From Ramlibacter tataouinensis (lineage in GTDB: Bacteria; Pseudomonadota; Gammaproteobacteria; Burkholderiales; Burkholderiaceae_C), in contig NZ_CP116009.1 in assembly GCF_027941915.1 (NCBI RefSeq), positions 1,178,001-1,242,000 on the forward strand: DNA of 64,000 nt, written 5' to 3'. Below, piece by piece: positions 33,936 to 41,837 of the stretch. Both the position numbers and the translations under genes were made by a program. Numbering within the stretch: position 1 is the first letter of the stretch; every line of letters starts with the position of its first letter. The notes under the pieces are model-generated. The model was not told the DNA's origin. It saw only the letters and a list, made by a program, of their open reading frames with translations, and searched no databases.

Positions 33936-34829
33936 ATGCATCCCCGCGATCGAATCGAATACTCGTCTCCCTTCCATCGGCCGCCCCTGCGAATCGCCGA
34001 TGGCACCCGCCTGATCATCTGGCCCGTCGTGAACGTCGAGGAGTGGGAGATCGAGCGGCCGATGCCGCGGCACGCATCGCCGCCGCCCGGCGGGGTGACC
34101 GGCGCCGTGCCCGACATGCCCAACTGGACCTGGCACGAGTACGGCATGCGCGTGGGCTTCTGGCGCCTGCTCGAGGCCTTCGACAAACGCGGCATCCGCC
34201 CGACCATGTCCATCAACGCCAAGGTGTGCGAGACCAGCCCGCGCGTGGCCGAGGCCGCACGCGACGCAGGCTGGGAGTTCATGGCGCACTGCTACGTGCA
34301 GATGCCGATCCACAAGATCGAGGACCAGCCGGCCATGATCGGCCAGTCCCTCGACACGCTGGAGCGCTTCCTGGGCCATCGCCCGCGCGGCTGGCTGGGC
34401 CCGGGGCGGACCCAGACGCTCGACACGCTCGAGCATGTGGCCGCGAGCGGCCTGGACTGGTTCGGCGACTGGATCCTCGACGACCAGCCGCTGTGGGTGA
34501 AGACGGCGACCCGGCCGCTCGTCTCCATTCCGTACACGGTCGAGATCAACGACATCACCGTCATGGTGAGCGGCCAGCACGAGTCGGACGCCTTGCTGCG
34601 CCGCGCCCGCGATGCCTTTGAGCGGCTCTACGCGGAAGGCGAGGAGTCGGTCCGCATCATGGCCTTCGGCGTTCATCCGTACGTTACGGGCGCCGCGCAC
34701 CGGATCCGGTATTTCGAGGAGATGCTGGACCTGTTCGCGGGCCGCGAAGGCGTCCAGTTCTGGAACGGCGACCAGATCCATGGCTGGTTCGTCGAGCAGC
34801 GACCCCACCCGGACCGCCAGCCGGCCTGA
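33936..34829 (+). CDS. Polysaccharide-deacetylase-fold hydrolase, PuuE allantoinase/imidase-like
   Basis: 297 aa. NodB-homology fold with RLIIWPVVNVEEWEIERP at the start, WEFMAHCYVQMPIHKI in the place of the metal/catalytic His motifs, PRGWLGPGRTQTLDTLEHVA and MAFGVHPYVTGAAHRIRYFEEML (conserved His) at the end. Allantoinases of the PuuE type and the bacterial cyclic imidases (about 293 aa) share this fold and length. With the amidase next to it, a cyclic imide or ureide ring-opening step is the best guess. AAGGA precedes the ATG. It starts 32 bases after the amidase. Confidence 0.75.
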   Translation: MHPRDRIEYSSPFHRPPLRIADGTRLIIWPVVNVEEWEIERPMPRHASPPPGGVTGAVPDMPNWTWHEYGMRVGFWRLLEAFDKRGIRPTMSINAKVCETSPRVAEAARDAGWEFMAHCYVQMPIHKIEDQPAMIGQSLDTLERFLGHRPRGWLGPGRTQTLDTLEHVAASGLDWFGDWILDDQPLWVKTATRPLVSIPYTVEINDITVMVSGQHESDALLRRARDAFERLYAEGEESVRIMAFGVHPYVTGAAHRIRYFEEMLDLFAGREGVQFWNGDQIHGWFVEQRPHPDRQPA

Positions 34830-34886
34830 GCCCAAGGCCAGGACGCCGTGCGAATGCCCCCCTTCCACCACCCGAGGACCCGACCG

Positions 34887-35873
34887 ATGAAATTTCAGTT
34901 CAACCAGTTTTTGAAGAGCGCCTGCGTCGTTGCCGCGGCCAGCTTCACCTTCTCCGCGGCGCAAGCGCAGACCTATCCGAGCAAGCCGATCACCATGGTC
35001 GTGCCGTTCCCCGCCGGCAGCGCCACGGACGCGGTCGCCCGCCTGATCGGGCTTCGGATGTCGGAGAAGCTGGGCCAGCCCATCGTCATGGAGAACGTGG
35101 CGGGCGCCAGCGGCACCATCGCCGCCGCCCGCGTCGCCCGCGCGCAACCGGACGGCCAGACGCTGCTGATCCACACCACGATCGCCCTTTCCGCCGCGCT
35201 CTACAAGAACCTCAGCTACGACACCGCCACGGCATTCGAGCCGATCGGCATGGTGAACACGGGTCCCTACGTGTTCGCCGGCAATCCCAAGTTCCGCGCC
35301 ACGGACGCGAAGGATTTCTTCGCCATCCTCAAGTCCGACGGCAACAAGGTCGCCTTCGCGAACGCGGGCGTCGGCACGGGCTCGCACCTGTGCGCCATCA
35401 TGCTGTCGCAGGCCCTGGGCGTGCAGCCGAACCTCATCCCCTACAAGAGCACCAACCTGGCGCTCCAGGACGTCATCGCCGGCCACGTCCACGTGATGTG
35501 CGACCAGACCACGAACGCGCTGCCGCACCATGCGGCCAACAAGATCAAGGTCTTTGCGATCACCTCGCCGCAACGCAGCGCGAAGCTGCCCGACGTTCCC
35601 ACCACCCGGGAGCTCGGCGCCCCGCAGGTGGACGTGGCCGTCTGGCACGGCCTCTATGCCCCGAAGGGGACGCCCGCGGCCATCGTGCAGCAGGTGAACG
35701 CGGCGCTCCAGGTGGCGCTGGCGGATCCCGACGTCCAGAAGCGCCTGTCGGACATGGGAACCGATCTGTTCCCGGCCGACCAGCGCAGCCCCGCGGCCCA
35801 TGCGAAGCAGCTCAACCGGGAACTCGTGCGCTTCCGCGAGCTGGCCAAGAACGCCAACCTCCAGCTCGATTGA
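34887..35873 (+). CDS. Bug-family periplasmic receptor (tripartite tricarboxylate transporter type)
   Basis: 328 aa. A signal peptide (ends SAAQAQ) precedes YPSKPITMVVPFPAGSATD, the family hallmark (ligand-binding loop 1), followed by VENVAGASGTIA-type and VGTGSHL loops. Bug proteins bind carboxylates, amides, nicotinamide and amino acids; many are orphans without membrane partners, as here. GAGGA precedes the ATG. It presumably captures the substrate or product of the amidase/imidase pair. It ends at 35873, with a TTG start for the next gene overlapping its stop. Confidence 0.87.
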   Translation: MKFQFNQFLKSACVVAAASFTFSAAQAQTYPSKPITMVVPFPAGSATDAVARLIGLRMSEKLGQPIVMENVAGASGTIAAARVARAQPDGQTLLIHTTIALSAALYKNLSYDTATAFEPIGMVNTGPYVFAGNPKFRATDAKDFFAILKSDGNKVAFANAGVGTGSHLCAIMLSQALGVQPNLIPYKSTNLALQDVIAGHVHVMCDQTTNALPHHAANKIKVFAITSPQRSAKLPDVPTTRELGAPQVDVAVWHGLYAPKGTPAAIVQQVNAALQVALADPDVQKRLSDMGTDLFPADQRSPAAHAKQLNRELVRFRELAKNANLQLD

Positions 35874-35890
35874 GCGCGCAGGCCCAGGGC

Positions 35891-36076
35891 ATGGAAGCGG
35901 CACCGAACAAGGACGACGCCCTGGCCGCGCTGCAGCGCCTGGGCATCACGGTGCCTGCAGGCGACCTGCCCTTTTTGCAGCGCACGCTGCTGCGGCAACG
36001 GGAACTGCGGCGTGAGCTCATGGAGCGCGTGCCCGCGGACACCGAACCTGCGAACGTCTTCAGGTTGCCAGGGTAA
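35891..36076 (+). CDS. AtzG-like small protein, probable amidase partner
   Basis: 61 aa from ATG 35891; a TTG at 35870 overlapping the Bug stop would give 68 aa, the usual AtzG length. Helical heptad-like sequence (DALAALQRLGITVPAGDLPFLQ) ends in EPANVFRLPG, matching the C-terminal E-P-A-x-V-F-R pattern of AtzG/DUF4089 proteins. These are GatC-like chaperone subunits that bind AtzE-type amidases. Here the gene is separated from the amidase by two genes, whereas AtzG is normally adjacent. Translational coupling to the Bug gene is likely. Confidence 0.65.
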   Translation: MEAAPNKDDALAALQRLGITVPAGDLPFLQRTLLRQRELRRELMERVPADTEPANVFRLPG

Positions 36077-36106
36077 TCCGCGCCTGGCGCGCAAGCGGCA
36101 GGCGCG

Positions 36107-36844
36107 CTAGGCCCCTGCCGGCGCCACCGCCGCCCCCGTGATCCCATGCCGCTGCAACGCGGCGGCCACGAACCCGCTCGCCTTCATCTCCTCGACGAAC
36201 TCGGCGAGGCAGCGCGCCGCGTCATCCCCGCGCCCGCGCGGGCATCCCATCGCCTGCCGGATCACCATGAAGCGCCCCGGCAGCAGGCGCAGCCCGCCCA
36301 GGCGCGCGGCGTCAGCTTCCAGTTGCTGCCGGACGCCGGCCGCAACATCGCCACCGTGCGCCAGGAAGTGCTCGACCACCGCGGGCGAACTGGTCGCGCG
36401 CACGATGCCGGCGTGCTTCAGCTCCCGCGTCAGGTACAGGTCGTAGGCGCTGCCCCGACCCACCACCACCTGCACGCCGCTGCGGTCCACCTCGTCCATC
36501 GAGGTGACCGGCGAATCGGCCCGCACCGCGTAGCAACCCTCGATCAGCACGTAGGGCGCGGTGAAGCGGATGCCTTCGCCGCGCTTGGGGTCGATGGCGA
36601 AGAAGCCGATGTCCGCCTGCTCGCCGGTGACGGCATCGACCGACTTGCCGGCGGTGTCGAACACCACCAGTTCCAGCGCCACGCCCAGGCGCTCGGCAAA
36701 AGCGTGGGCGAGGTCCACCGAAACGCCCCGCGCCGAGCCGGTGGACGGATCCGGCGCGGCCAGGATCGGATTGCCGGTGTTGATGGAGGCGCGCAGCCGC
36801 CCGGTGGGCGCGAAGGCGGCGACGATGTCGTGGGTGAGGTTCAT
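36107..36844 (-). CDS. Polar amino acid-type solute-binding protein without signal peptide
   Basis: 245 aa with a PBPb/SBP_bac_3 domain (GRLRASINTGNPILA; DTAGKSVDAVTGEQADIGFFAIDPKRGEGIRFTAPYV; GVQVVVGRGSAYDLYL). No signal peptide or lipobox is present at either ATG 36844 or the in-frame ATG at 36892. It would therefore be cytoplasmic, perhaps an amino-acid-binding sensor or enzyme (cyclohexadienyl-dehydratase-like) rather than a transporter receptor. Convergent with the AtzG-like gene (30 bases apart); the metQ gene lies 88 bases upstream on the same strand. Confidence 0.68.
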   Translation of the reverse strand: MNLTHDIVAAFAPTGRLRASINTGNPILAAPDPSTGSARGVSVDLAHAFAERLGVALELVVFDTAGKSVDAVTGEQADIGFFAIDPKRGEGIRFTAPYVLIEGCYAVRADSPVTSMDEVDRSGVQVVVGRGSAYDLYLTRELKHAGIVRATSSPAVVEHFLAHGGDVAAGVRQQLEADAARLGGLRLLPGRFMVIRQAMGCPRGRGDDAARCLAEFVEEMKASGFVAAALQRHGITGAAVAPAGA

Positions 36845-36932
36845 GGGCCGGTTGTTCCTGCAGGATCTCGGTGTGCGTGCCGCCCAGCGCAAGCATCCGG
36901 TGCGGCCCGCAGCCGCTCCTTATACCGGGACA

Positions 36933-37730
36933 TCAGAACCCCGGGATCACCGCGCCCTTGAACTCGGCCTGGATGAACTTGCGGATCTCCTCGGACTGGT
37001 AGGCCTTCACCAGCTTGGCCACCCAGGGCTTGTCCTTGTCCTGCTCGCGCACGGCGATCAGGTTGGCGTAGGGGCTGTTGGCGCTTTCGCGCGCGATGGC
37101 GTCCTTGCCCGGGTGCAGCCCGGCCGGGATGGCGTAGTTGGTGTTGACGGCGGAGGCGTCCAGGTCGTCCAGCGAGCGCGGCAGCTGCGCCGCATCGAGC
37201 TCCACGAACTTCAGCTTCTTCGGGTTCTCCACCACGTCCAGCGGCGTGGCCTTCAGGCCAGCGCCGGCCTTGAGCTTGACCAGGCCCTGGTCCTGCAGCA
37301 CCAGCAACGCGCGGCCGCCGTTGGTGGGATCGTTGGGGATGCCGACGCGCGCCCCGTTCTTCAGGTCCTTCAGGTCGCGGACCTTCTTCGAGTAGATGCC
37401 GATCGGGAAGTTGACGGTGTAGCCGACCGAGATGAACTTGTAGCCCCGGTCCTTGACCTGCTGGTCCAGGTAGGGCTTGTGCTGGTAGCTGTTCGCGTCC
37501 AGGTCGCCGGACGCGAGCGCGGCATTCGGCTGCACGTAGTCGCTGAACTCGATCACCTGGATCTTCAGGCCGTCGCGCTCGGCCACTTTCCTGACCTGCT
37601 CGAAGATCTGGGCGTGGGGACCGGCGGTGACGCCGATCTTGATCGGCTTGTCCTGCGCCAGGGCACCGCCGGCCAGGGTTGCGCTGACCGCGAAGGCCAG
37701 GGTGGATTGGAGCAGCTTGCGCTTGTTCAT
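36933..37730 (-). CDS. metQ: MetQ methionine-binding lipoprotein-family receptor
   Basis: 265 aa. A signal peptide (MNKRKLLQSTLAFAVSATLAGGALAQ; no clear lipobox Cys) is followed by the NlpA/MetQ domain (IKIGVTAGPHAQIFEQV; ANSYQHKPYLDQQV; GIPNDPTNGGRALLVLQ). It delivers methionine to MetNI. It is the last gene of the metN-metI-metQ operon, starting about 38 bases after metI. Confidence 0.92.
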   Translation of the reverse strand: MNKRKLLQSTLAFAVSATLAGGALAQDKPIKIGVTAGPHAQIFEQVRKVAERDGLKIQVIEFSDYVQPNAALASGDLDANSYQHKPYLDQQVKDRGYKFISVGYTVNFPIGIYSKKVRDLKDLKNGARVGIPNDPTNGGRALLVLQDQGLVKLKAGAGLKATPLDVVENPKKLKFVELDAAQLPRSLDDLDASAVNTNYAIPAGLHPGKDAIARESANSPYANLIAVREQDKDKPWVAKLVKAYQSEEIRKFIQAEFKGAVIPGF

Positions 37731-37768
37731 TGGCTTTTTCCTTGGATATGGAAGAGAGGGAACTGGAT

Positions 37769-38434
37769 TCACTTGTGGCTCAGGCGCCGCACCGCCCAGT
37801 CGCCCAGGCTCTGCACGGCCTGCACGAAGACGATCAGGACGACGACGACCGCCAGCATGATTTCCGGCAGGAAGCGCTGGTAGCCGTAGCGGATGCCCAG
37901 GTCGCCCAGGCCGCCGCCGCCGATGGCGCCGGCCATCGCCGAATAGCCCGTCAGGCTGACCAGGGTGATGGTGAAGCCGGCCACGATGCCGGGCAGCGCC
38001 TCGGGCAGCAGCACCTTGAGAACGATCTGCGAGGTGCTGGCGCCCATCGCCTGCGCCGCCTCGATCAGGCCGTGGTCGACCTCGCGCAGCGAGGTCTCCA
38101 CCAGCCGCGCGATGAAGGGCGCGGCGGCCAGGGTGAGCGGCACCACCGCCGCGGCCGTGCCGATCGACGAGCCCGTGATGAAGCGCGTGAACGGGATGAT
38201 GGCGACCAGCAGGATGATGAAGGGCGTGGAGCGCACCGCATTGACGATGCCGCCCATCACGCGGTTGACGGCCCCGTTCTGCAGCACGCCGCCGCGGTCG
38301 GTCAGGCGCAGCAGCACGCCCAGCGGGATGCCGATCACGGAGCCGGCGATGCCGGAGATGCCGACCATCACCAGCGTCTCCCACAGCGAGGTGGCGAACA
38401 GCTCCAGCATCGCGGGGGTGAAGTTATCCCACAT
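37769..38434 (-). CDS. metI: MetI methionine ABC permease
   Basis: 221 aa with about five transmembrane segments. LVNSTP-like [17 protein letters not shown] and the EAA loop [25 protein letters not shown] are typical of MetI. ATG 38434 has a strong GGAGGAGG site. It overlaps the end of metN by 11 bases. It forms the membrane channel for D/L-methionine. Confidence 0.92.
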   Translation of the reverse strand: MWDNFTPAMLELFATSLWETLVMVGISGIAGSVIGIPLGVLLRLTDRGGVLQNGAVNRVMGGIVNAVRSTPFIILLVAIIPFTRFITGSSIGTAAAVVPLTLAAAPFIARLVETSLREVDHGLIEAAQAMGASTSQIVLKVLLPEALPGIVAGFTITLVSLTGYSAMAGAIGGGGLGDLGIRYGYQRFLPEIMLAVVVVLIVFVQAVQSLGDWAVRRLSHK

Positions 38435-39455
38435 GGGCCACCTCCTCCACCACCACGCCGGCGCCGCGCAGCTGCGCCGCAGCCGCATTCAGCTTCTCGC
38501 GCGCGCCGCGCGCGAACACCGCCAGCGAGGCGAAGGGCTGGCCCTGCACCTCGTCGACCTGGCCGTGCACGATGTTCAGCTCGATGCCATGGTCGCGCAC
38601 CATGTCCGACAGCAGCGGCCGGTCGGCGTTGGCGCCGGCGAAGGCCAGGCGCAGAAGCCGGCTCTCGTCGGCCGGCTGCGCGGTCATCAGCGCGCGGATG
38701 CGCGCCAGCACGCCCTCGGGCAGCGCCTGCGGCACGATCTCCTCGATCAGGCTGCGGGTGGTCGCGTGCTGCGGACGGGTGAACACGTCGAGCACCGGGC
38801 CCTGCTCCACGATGCGGCCGGCGTCGATCACCGCCACCCGGTCGGCCACCTGCTTGATCACCTGCATCTGGTGGGTGATCAGCACGATGGTGAGGCCGAA
38901 CTCGCGGTTGATCTGCTTGAGCAGGCCCAGGATGGAGCGCGTGGTCTCGGGGTCCAGCGCCGAAGTCGCCTCGTCGGACAGCAGCACCTTGGGCCGGTTG
39001 GCCAGTGCGCGGGCGATGCCCACGCGCTGCTTCTGCCCGCCGCTGATCTGCGCCGGGTGGCGATCGCGCATCGCGGCCAGTCCCACCAGGTCGAGCAGCT
39101 CGTCGACCCGGCGGCGGATCTCCGCGGGCGCCACGCCGGCCAGCTCCAGCGGCAGCGCGACGTTCTGCGCCACGGTGCGCGAGGACAGCAGGTTGAAGTG
39201 CTGGAAGATCAGGCCGATCTCGCGCCGGGCGGCGCGCAGCTCGCGCTCGCCCAGCGCCGTGAGCTCGCGGCCGCCGACGATCACCCGTCCCGCCTTCGGT
39301 CGGTTCAGCAGGTTGATGGTGCGCACCAGCGAGCTCTTGCCGGCGCCGCTGCGGCCGATGATGCCGAACACCTCGCCGGGCGCGATGTTCAGGTCGATGC
39401 CTCGCAGCGCCTCGTGCGCGCCGTAGGCCTGGGTGATGCCTTGCAGATGGATCAT
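38424..39455 (-). CDS. metN: MetN methionine ABC ATPase
   Basis: 343 aa. Walker [10 protein letters not shown], signature ISGGQKQR, Walker [13 protein letters not shown] and H-loop LITHQM are intact. The C-terminal NIL/ACT-like domain (about 265-340; [24 protein letters not shown]) is the methionine-sensing trans-inhibition domain of MetN. ATG 39455 gives the canonical [11 protein letters not shown] start. Confidence 0.93.
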   Translation of the reverse strand: MIHLQGITQAYGAHEALRGIDLNIAPGEVFGIIGRSGAGKSSLVRTINLLNRPKAGRVIVGGRELTALGERELRAARREIGLIFQHFNLLSSRTVAQNVALPLELAGVAPAEIRRRVDELLDLVGLAAMRDRHPAQISGGQKQRVGIARALANRPKVLLSDEATSALDPETTRSILGLLKQINREFGLTIVLITHQMQVIKQVADRVAVIDAGRIVEQGPVLDVFTRPQHATTRSLIEEIVPQALPEGVLARIRALMTAQPADESRLLRLAFAGANADRPLLSDMVRDHGIELNIVHGQVDEVQGQPFASLAVFARGAREKLNAAAAQLRGAGVVVEEVAHVG

Positions 39456-39708
39456 GTTCGCTCGGTTGCAGTGCGGACGCAGCCGCACCTCGCCCGCGCC
39501 GTCCTCGCGGCGGCGGGCGCTGGGGTTTGCAGGGAGAAAGGAAGAAGCGGGCGGGCGCGGGAGCGCGCTCAGCCGCTACATCGCGCGCCGGGGCGCATTC
39601 GGGGGAAGGAAAGTCGAGCGAAGCTCATGCATGGCATTGTGGCCAGGACCGGCGTGAAAGGGAACGAACAAAAACGCGAATGCATATTCCCTGCGGCGCA
39701 GTCGCCGC
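39456..39708. other. Non-coding gap upstream of metN
   Basis: These 253 bases precede the methionine operon and so should hold its promoter. A/T-rich sequence GGAATATGCATTC (minus strand, about 39681-39693) may be part of it. I looked for a SAM-type riboswitch and could not recognise one. No ORF fits gene-like codon use. Confidence 0.3.
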
Positions 39709-40059
39709 TCACTTGCGGCTGTAGATCTGGTCGAAGCTGCCGCCGTCGGCGAAGTGCTGCTTCGCGGCCATCCCAGCCGCCGAAGGCCTGGTCGATGGTG
39801 AACAGGTCCAGCCTCGGGAACTGTTTCGCGTACCTGGCCTGGGCTTTCTGCGAAGCGGCCGGGCGATAGAAGTGCTTGCCGGCGATGTCCTGGCCTTCTT
39901 CGGAATACAGGTACTGCAGGTACGCCTCGGCCACCGCGCGGGTGCCCTTCCTGCCCGCGACCTTGTCGACCACGGCGACCGCGCCACGTCGCCCTCCAGC
40001 CCGTCGATGATCGAGCGGGCCTGCTTGCCCGAGCCGCCGTGCGACTGCTGGAAAGTCAC
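39709..40059 (-). pseudogene. Relic of a sulfate ABC transporter substrate-binding protein (Sbp/CysP)
   Basis: The characteristic Sbp segment VTFQQSHGGSGKQARSIIDGLEGDV is followed at once, in another frame, by VAVVDKVAGRKGTRAVAEAYLQYLYSEEGQ and FTIDQAFGGW, then after another frame change by AAKQHFADGGSFDQIYSRK and a stop. In intact Sbp these parts are separated by some 150 or more residues. So the N-terminus with its signal peptide is gone, a large internal block is deleted, and a second frameshift lies near 39760. No alternative ORF restores the protein, so this is a dead gene. Confidence 0.85.
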
Positions 40060-40316
40060 CTCCTGAGTCGATGGGCCATTCTGGAAGTCGGTCGCGCCCG
40101 ATGGAACGACCGACTTTTCACTTGCTTATCGACATATGCAAATCGGTGCCGCCGGGCCCGCACGGCCGCCGCGGCAGCCCGGCCGAGCTGTCCTGCGGCC
40201 GACCAGGGCGGCGCGGCCGAGCAGCGACAATGGCTGAGTCCGCAGACCTGCGGCCGGCCCGAATCGCCCGCCCGCCGCCGCCTGCTTCCAACCACAGTCA
40301 CCGGAGGTTCCCTGTC
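40060..40316. other. Non-coding gap upstream of the SDR gene
   Basis: These 257 bases contain decayed sequence beyond the Sbp relic and the SDR promoter. The A/T-richer stretch around 40110-40150 (TTTTCACTTGCTTATCGACATATGCAAATC) may be the promoter area. No gene seen. Confidence 0.3.
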
Positions 40317-41189
40317 ATGTCCATTCGTTTCGAAGGCCGCGTCGCGATCGTCACCGGCGCCGGTGGCGGCCTGGGCCGCGAGCACGCGCTGGCGCTGGCC
40401 GCGCGCGGCGCCAAGGTCGTGGTCAACGACCTGTCGGCCGCCGAGCGCGTGGTGGCCGAGATCCGCGCGGCGGGCGGCGAGGCCATCGCCAGCGACGCCT
40501 CGGTGACCGACTTCGCCGCGGTGCAGGCCATGGTCGCGCAGGCGGTGGACGCCTGGGGCCGCGTCGACATCGTGGTCAACAACGCCGGCATCCTGCGCGA
40601 CAAGACCTTTGCCAAGATGGACCTGGCGGATTTCCGCCTGGTGCTGGACGTGCACCTCATGGGCTCGGTCCATTGCAGCAAGGCGGTGTGGGACCTGATG
40701 CGCGAGCAGAAGTACGGCCGCCTGGTGATGACCACCTCGTCCACCGGCCTGTACGGCAACTTCGGCCAATCCAACTACGGCGCGGCCAAGATGGCGCTGG
40801 TCGGGCTGATGCAGACGCTGGCGCTGGAAGGCGAGAAGTACGGCATCCGTGTCAACTGCCTGGCCCCGACCGCGCACACGCAGATGACCGAGGGCCTGAT
40901 GCCGCCGGCGGTGCTGGACAAGCTCAAGCCCGCCTCGGTGACGCCCGCCCTGCTCTACCTGGCCAGCGAGGACGCGCCGACCCGCGCCATCCTGTGCGCC
41001 GGCGCCGGCACCTTCGAGCGCGCCCACATCACCCTGACCCAGGGCGTGCACATCGGCACCGGCCCGGACGCGCCCGAGCGGGTCGCCCAGCGCTTCGAGG
41101 CGATCTCCGACCGCGCCGGCGACATGGTGCCTGGCGCCGGTTCGGCCCAGGGCGAGAACGAGATCCGCAGGGCCGGCGGGATCGGCTGA
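40317..41189 (+). CDS. SDR-family dehydrogenase, MFE-2/3-hydroxyacyl-CoA type
   Basis: 290 aa. GRVAIVTGAGGGLGREHAL is the NAD(P)-binding start, VVNNAGILRDKTF the NNAG motif, and Ser in TTSSTGLYG with NYGAAKMAL (Tyr-x3-Lys) the catalytic set. The sequence style (GxGxGREHA; NYGAAKMALVGLMQTLALEG) matches the hydroxyacyl-CoA dehydrogenase part of peroxisomal MFE-2 and similar bacterial SDRs. It probably oxidises a 3-hydroxyacyl-CoA. CGGAGG precedes the ATG. It could serve the acyl-CoA pathway at 49-64 kb but lies apart from it. Confidence 0.85.
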   Translation: MSIRFEGRVAIVTGAGGGLGREHALALAARGAKVVVNDLSAAERVVAEIRAAGGEAIASDASVTDFAAVQAMVAQAVDAWGRVDIVVNNAGILRDKTFAKMDLADFRLVLDVHLMGSVHCSKAVWDLMREQKYGRLVMTTSSTGLYGNFGQSNYGAAKMALVGLMQTLALEGEKYGIRVNCLAPTAHTQMTEGLMPPAVLDKLKPASVTPALLYLASEDAPTRAILCAGAGTFERAHITLTQGVHIGTGPDAPERVAQRFEAISDRAGDMVPGAGSAQGENEIRRAGGIG

Positions 41190-41202
41190 GGCATCTATCG
41201 GT

Positions 41203-41224
41203 CATCCCCGGCGCAAGCCGGGAT
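41203..41224. repeat. REP-like intergenic hairpin
   Basis: CATCCCCGGCGCAAGCCGGGAT folds into a hairpin with stem CCCGGC/GCCGGG, a GCAA tetraloop and one bulged C. The TCATCCCCGGCGCAAGCCGGGAT-type sequence resembles the common TCATTCCCGCG-AAAG-CGGGAAT-type palindromes scattered between genes of many proteobacteria. It lies in the 143-base gap after the SDR gene and may also stabilise or terminate that transcript. Confidence 0.6.
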
Positions 41225-41332
41225 CCACCTCCTGCCGACTGAGCCCGCACGGGCGGCGTTCGGGTCGCAAGCGCCCCGCGCGGCGCCGATGCTGCCGATA
41301 ATTTGGCTCCCGACCCGAGGACAGGAGCCCCC

Positions 41333-41824
41333 ATGACCTTCGTTCTACGCAGCCCCGATTTCGCCGACCAGGCCAAGCTGCCCATGGACTTCGTGCACAG
41401 CGCGATGGGCGCCGGCGGCCAGAACGTCTCGCCCGCCCTGCAGTGGGAAGACGCACCGCCGGGCACGAAGAGCTTCGCGCTGACGATGTACGACCCCGAT
41501 GCGCCCACCGGCTCGGGCTGGTGGCACTGGGTGGTGTACGACATCCCGGCCGATGCCACCCAGCTGCCGCGCGGCGCGGGCGCGGCCGGCGGTGCGCAGC
41601 TGCCGTCCGGCGCCCGCCTGGGCCGCACCGATTTCGGCAGCAAGGAATACGGCGGAGCCGCACCGCCGCCCGGGCATGGACCACACCGCTACATCTTCAC
41701 GCTGTACGCGCTGAACACCGACAAGCTCGACGTGCCGGCCGACGCCTCGGCCGCGATGGTCGGCTTCATGATCCATTTCGCCAAGCTCGGCGAAGCGAAG
41801 CTGACGGCGACCTACGAGCGCTGA
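41333..41824 (+). CDS. YbhB/YbcL family (PEBP-like) protein
   Basis: 163 aa. The phosphatidylethanolamine-binding fold is shown by NVSPALQWEDAPPGTKSFALTMYDPDAP (DPDAP motif), GWWHWVVYDIP and GPHRYIFTLYAL (the GxHRY motif). Bacterial members are small cytosolic or periplasmic proteins of unclear function, some binding phosphorylated ligands. ACAGGAG precedes ATG 41333. It converges with the M20 gene, 13 bases apart. Confidence 0.85.
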   Translation: MTFVLRSPDFADQAKLPMDFVHSAMGAGGQNVSPALQWEDAPPGTKSFALTMYDPDAPTGSGWWHWVVYDIPADATQLPRGAGAAGGAQLPSGARLGRTDFGSKEYGGAAPPPGHGPHRYIFTLYALNTDKLDVPADASAAMVGFMIHFAKLGEAKLTATYER

Positions 41825-41837
41825 AGCGCGCAGCGCC

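Noticed and set aside
39456..39708. SAM riboswitch before metN
   Set aside because: I searched for a recognisable SAM-type core and found none; only a covariance-model search could settle it.
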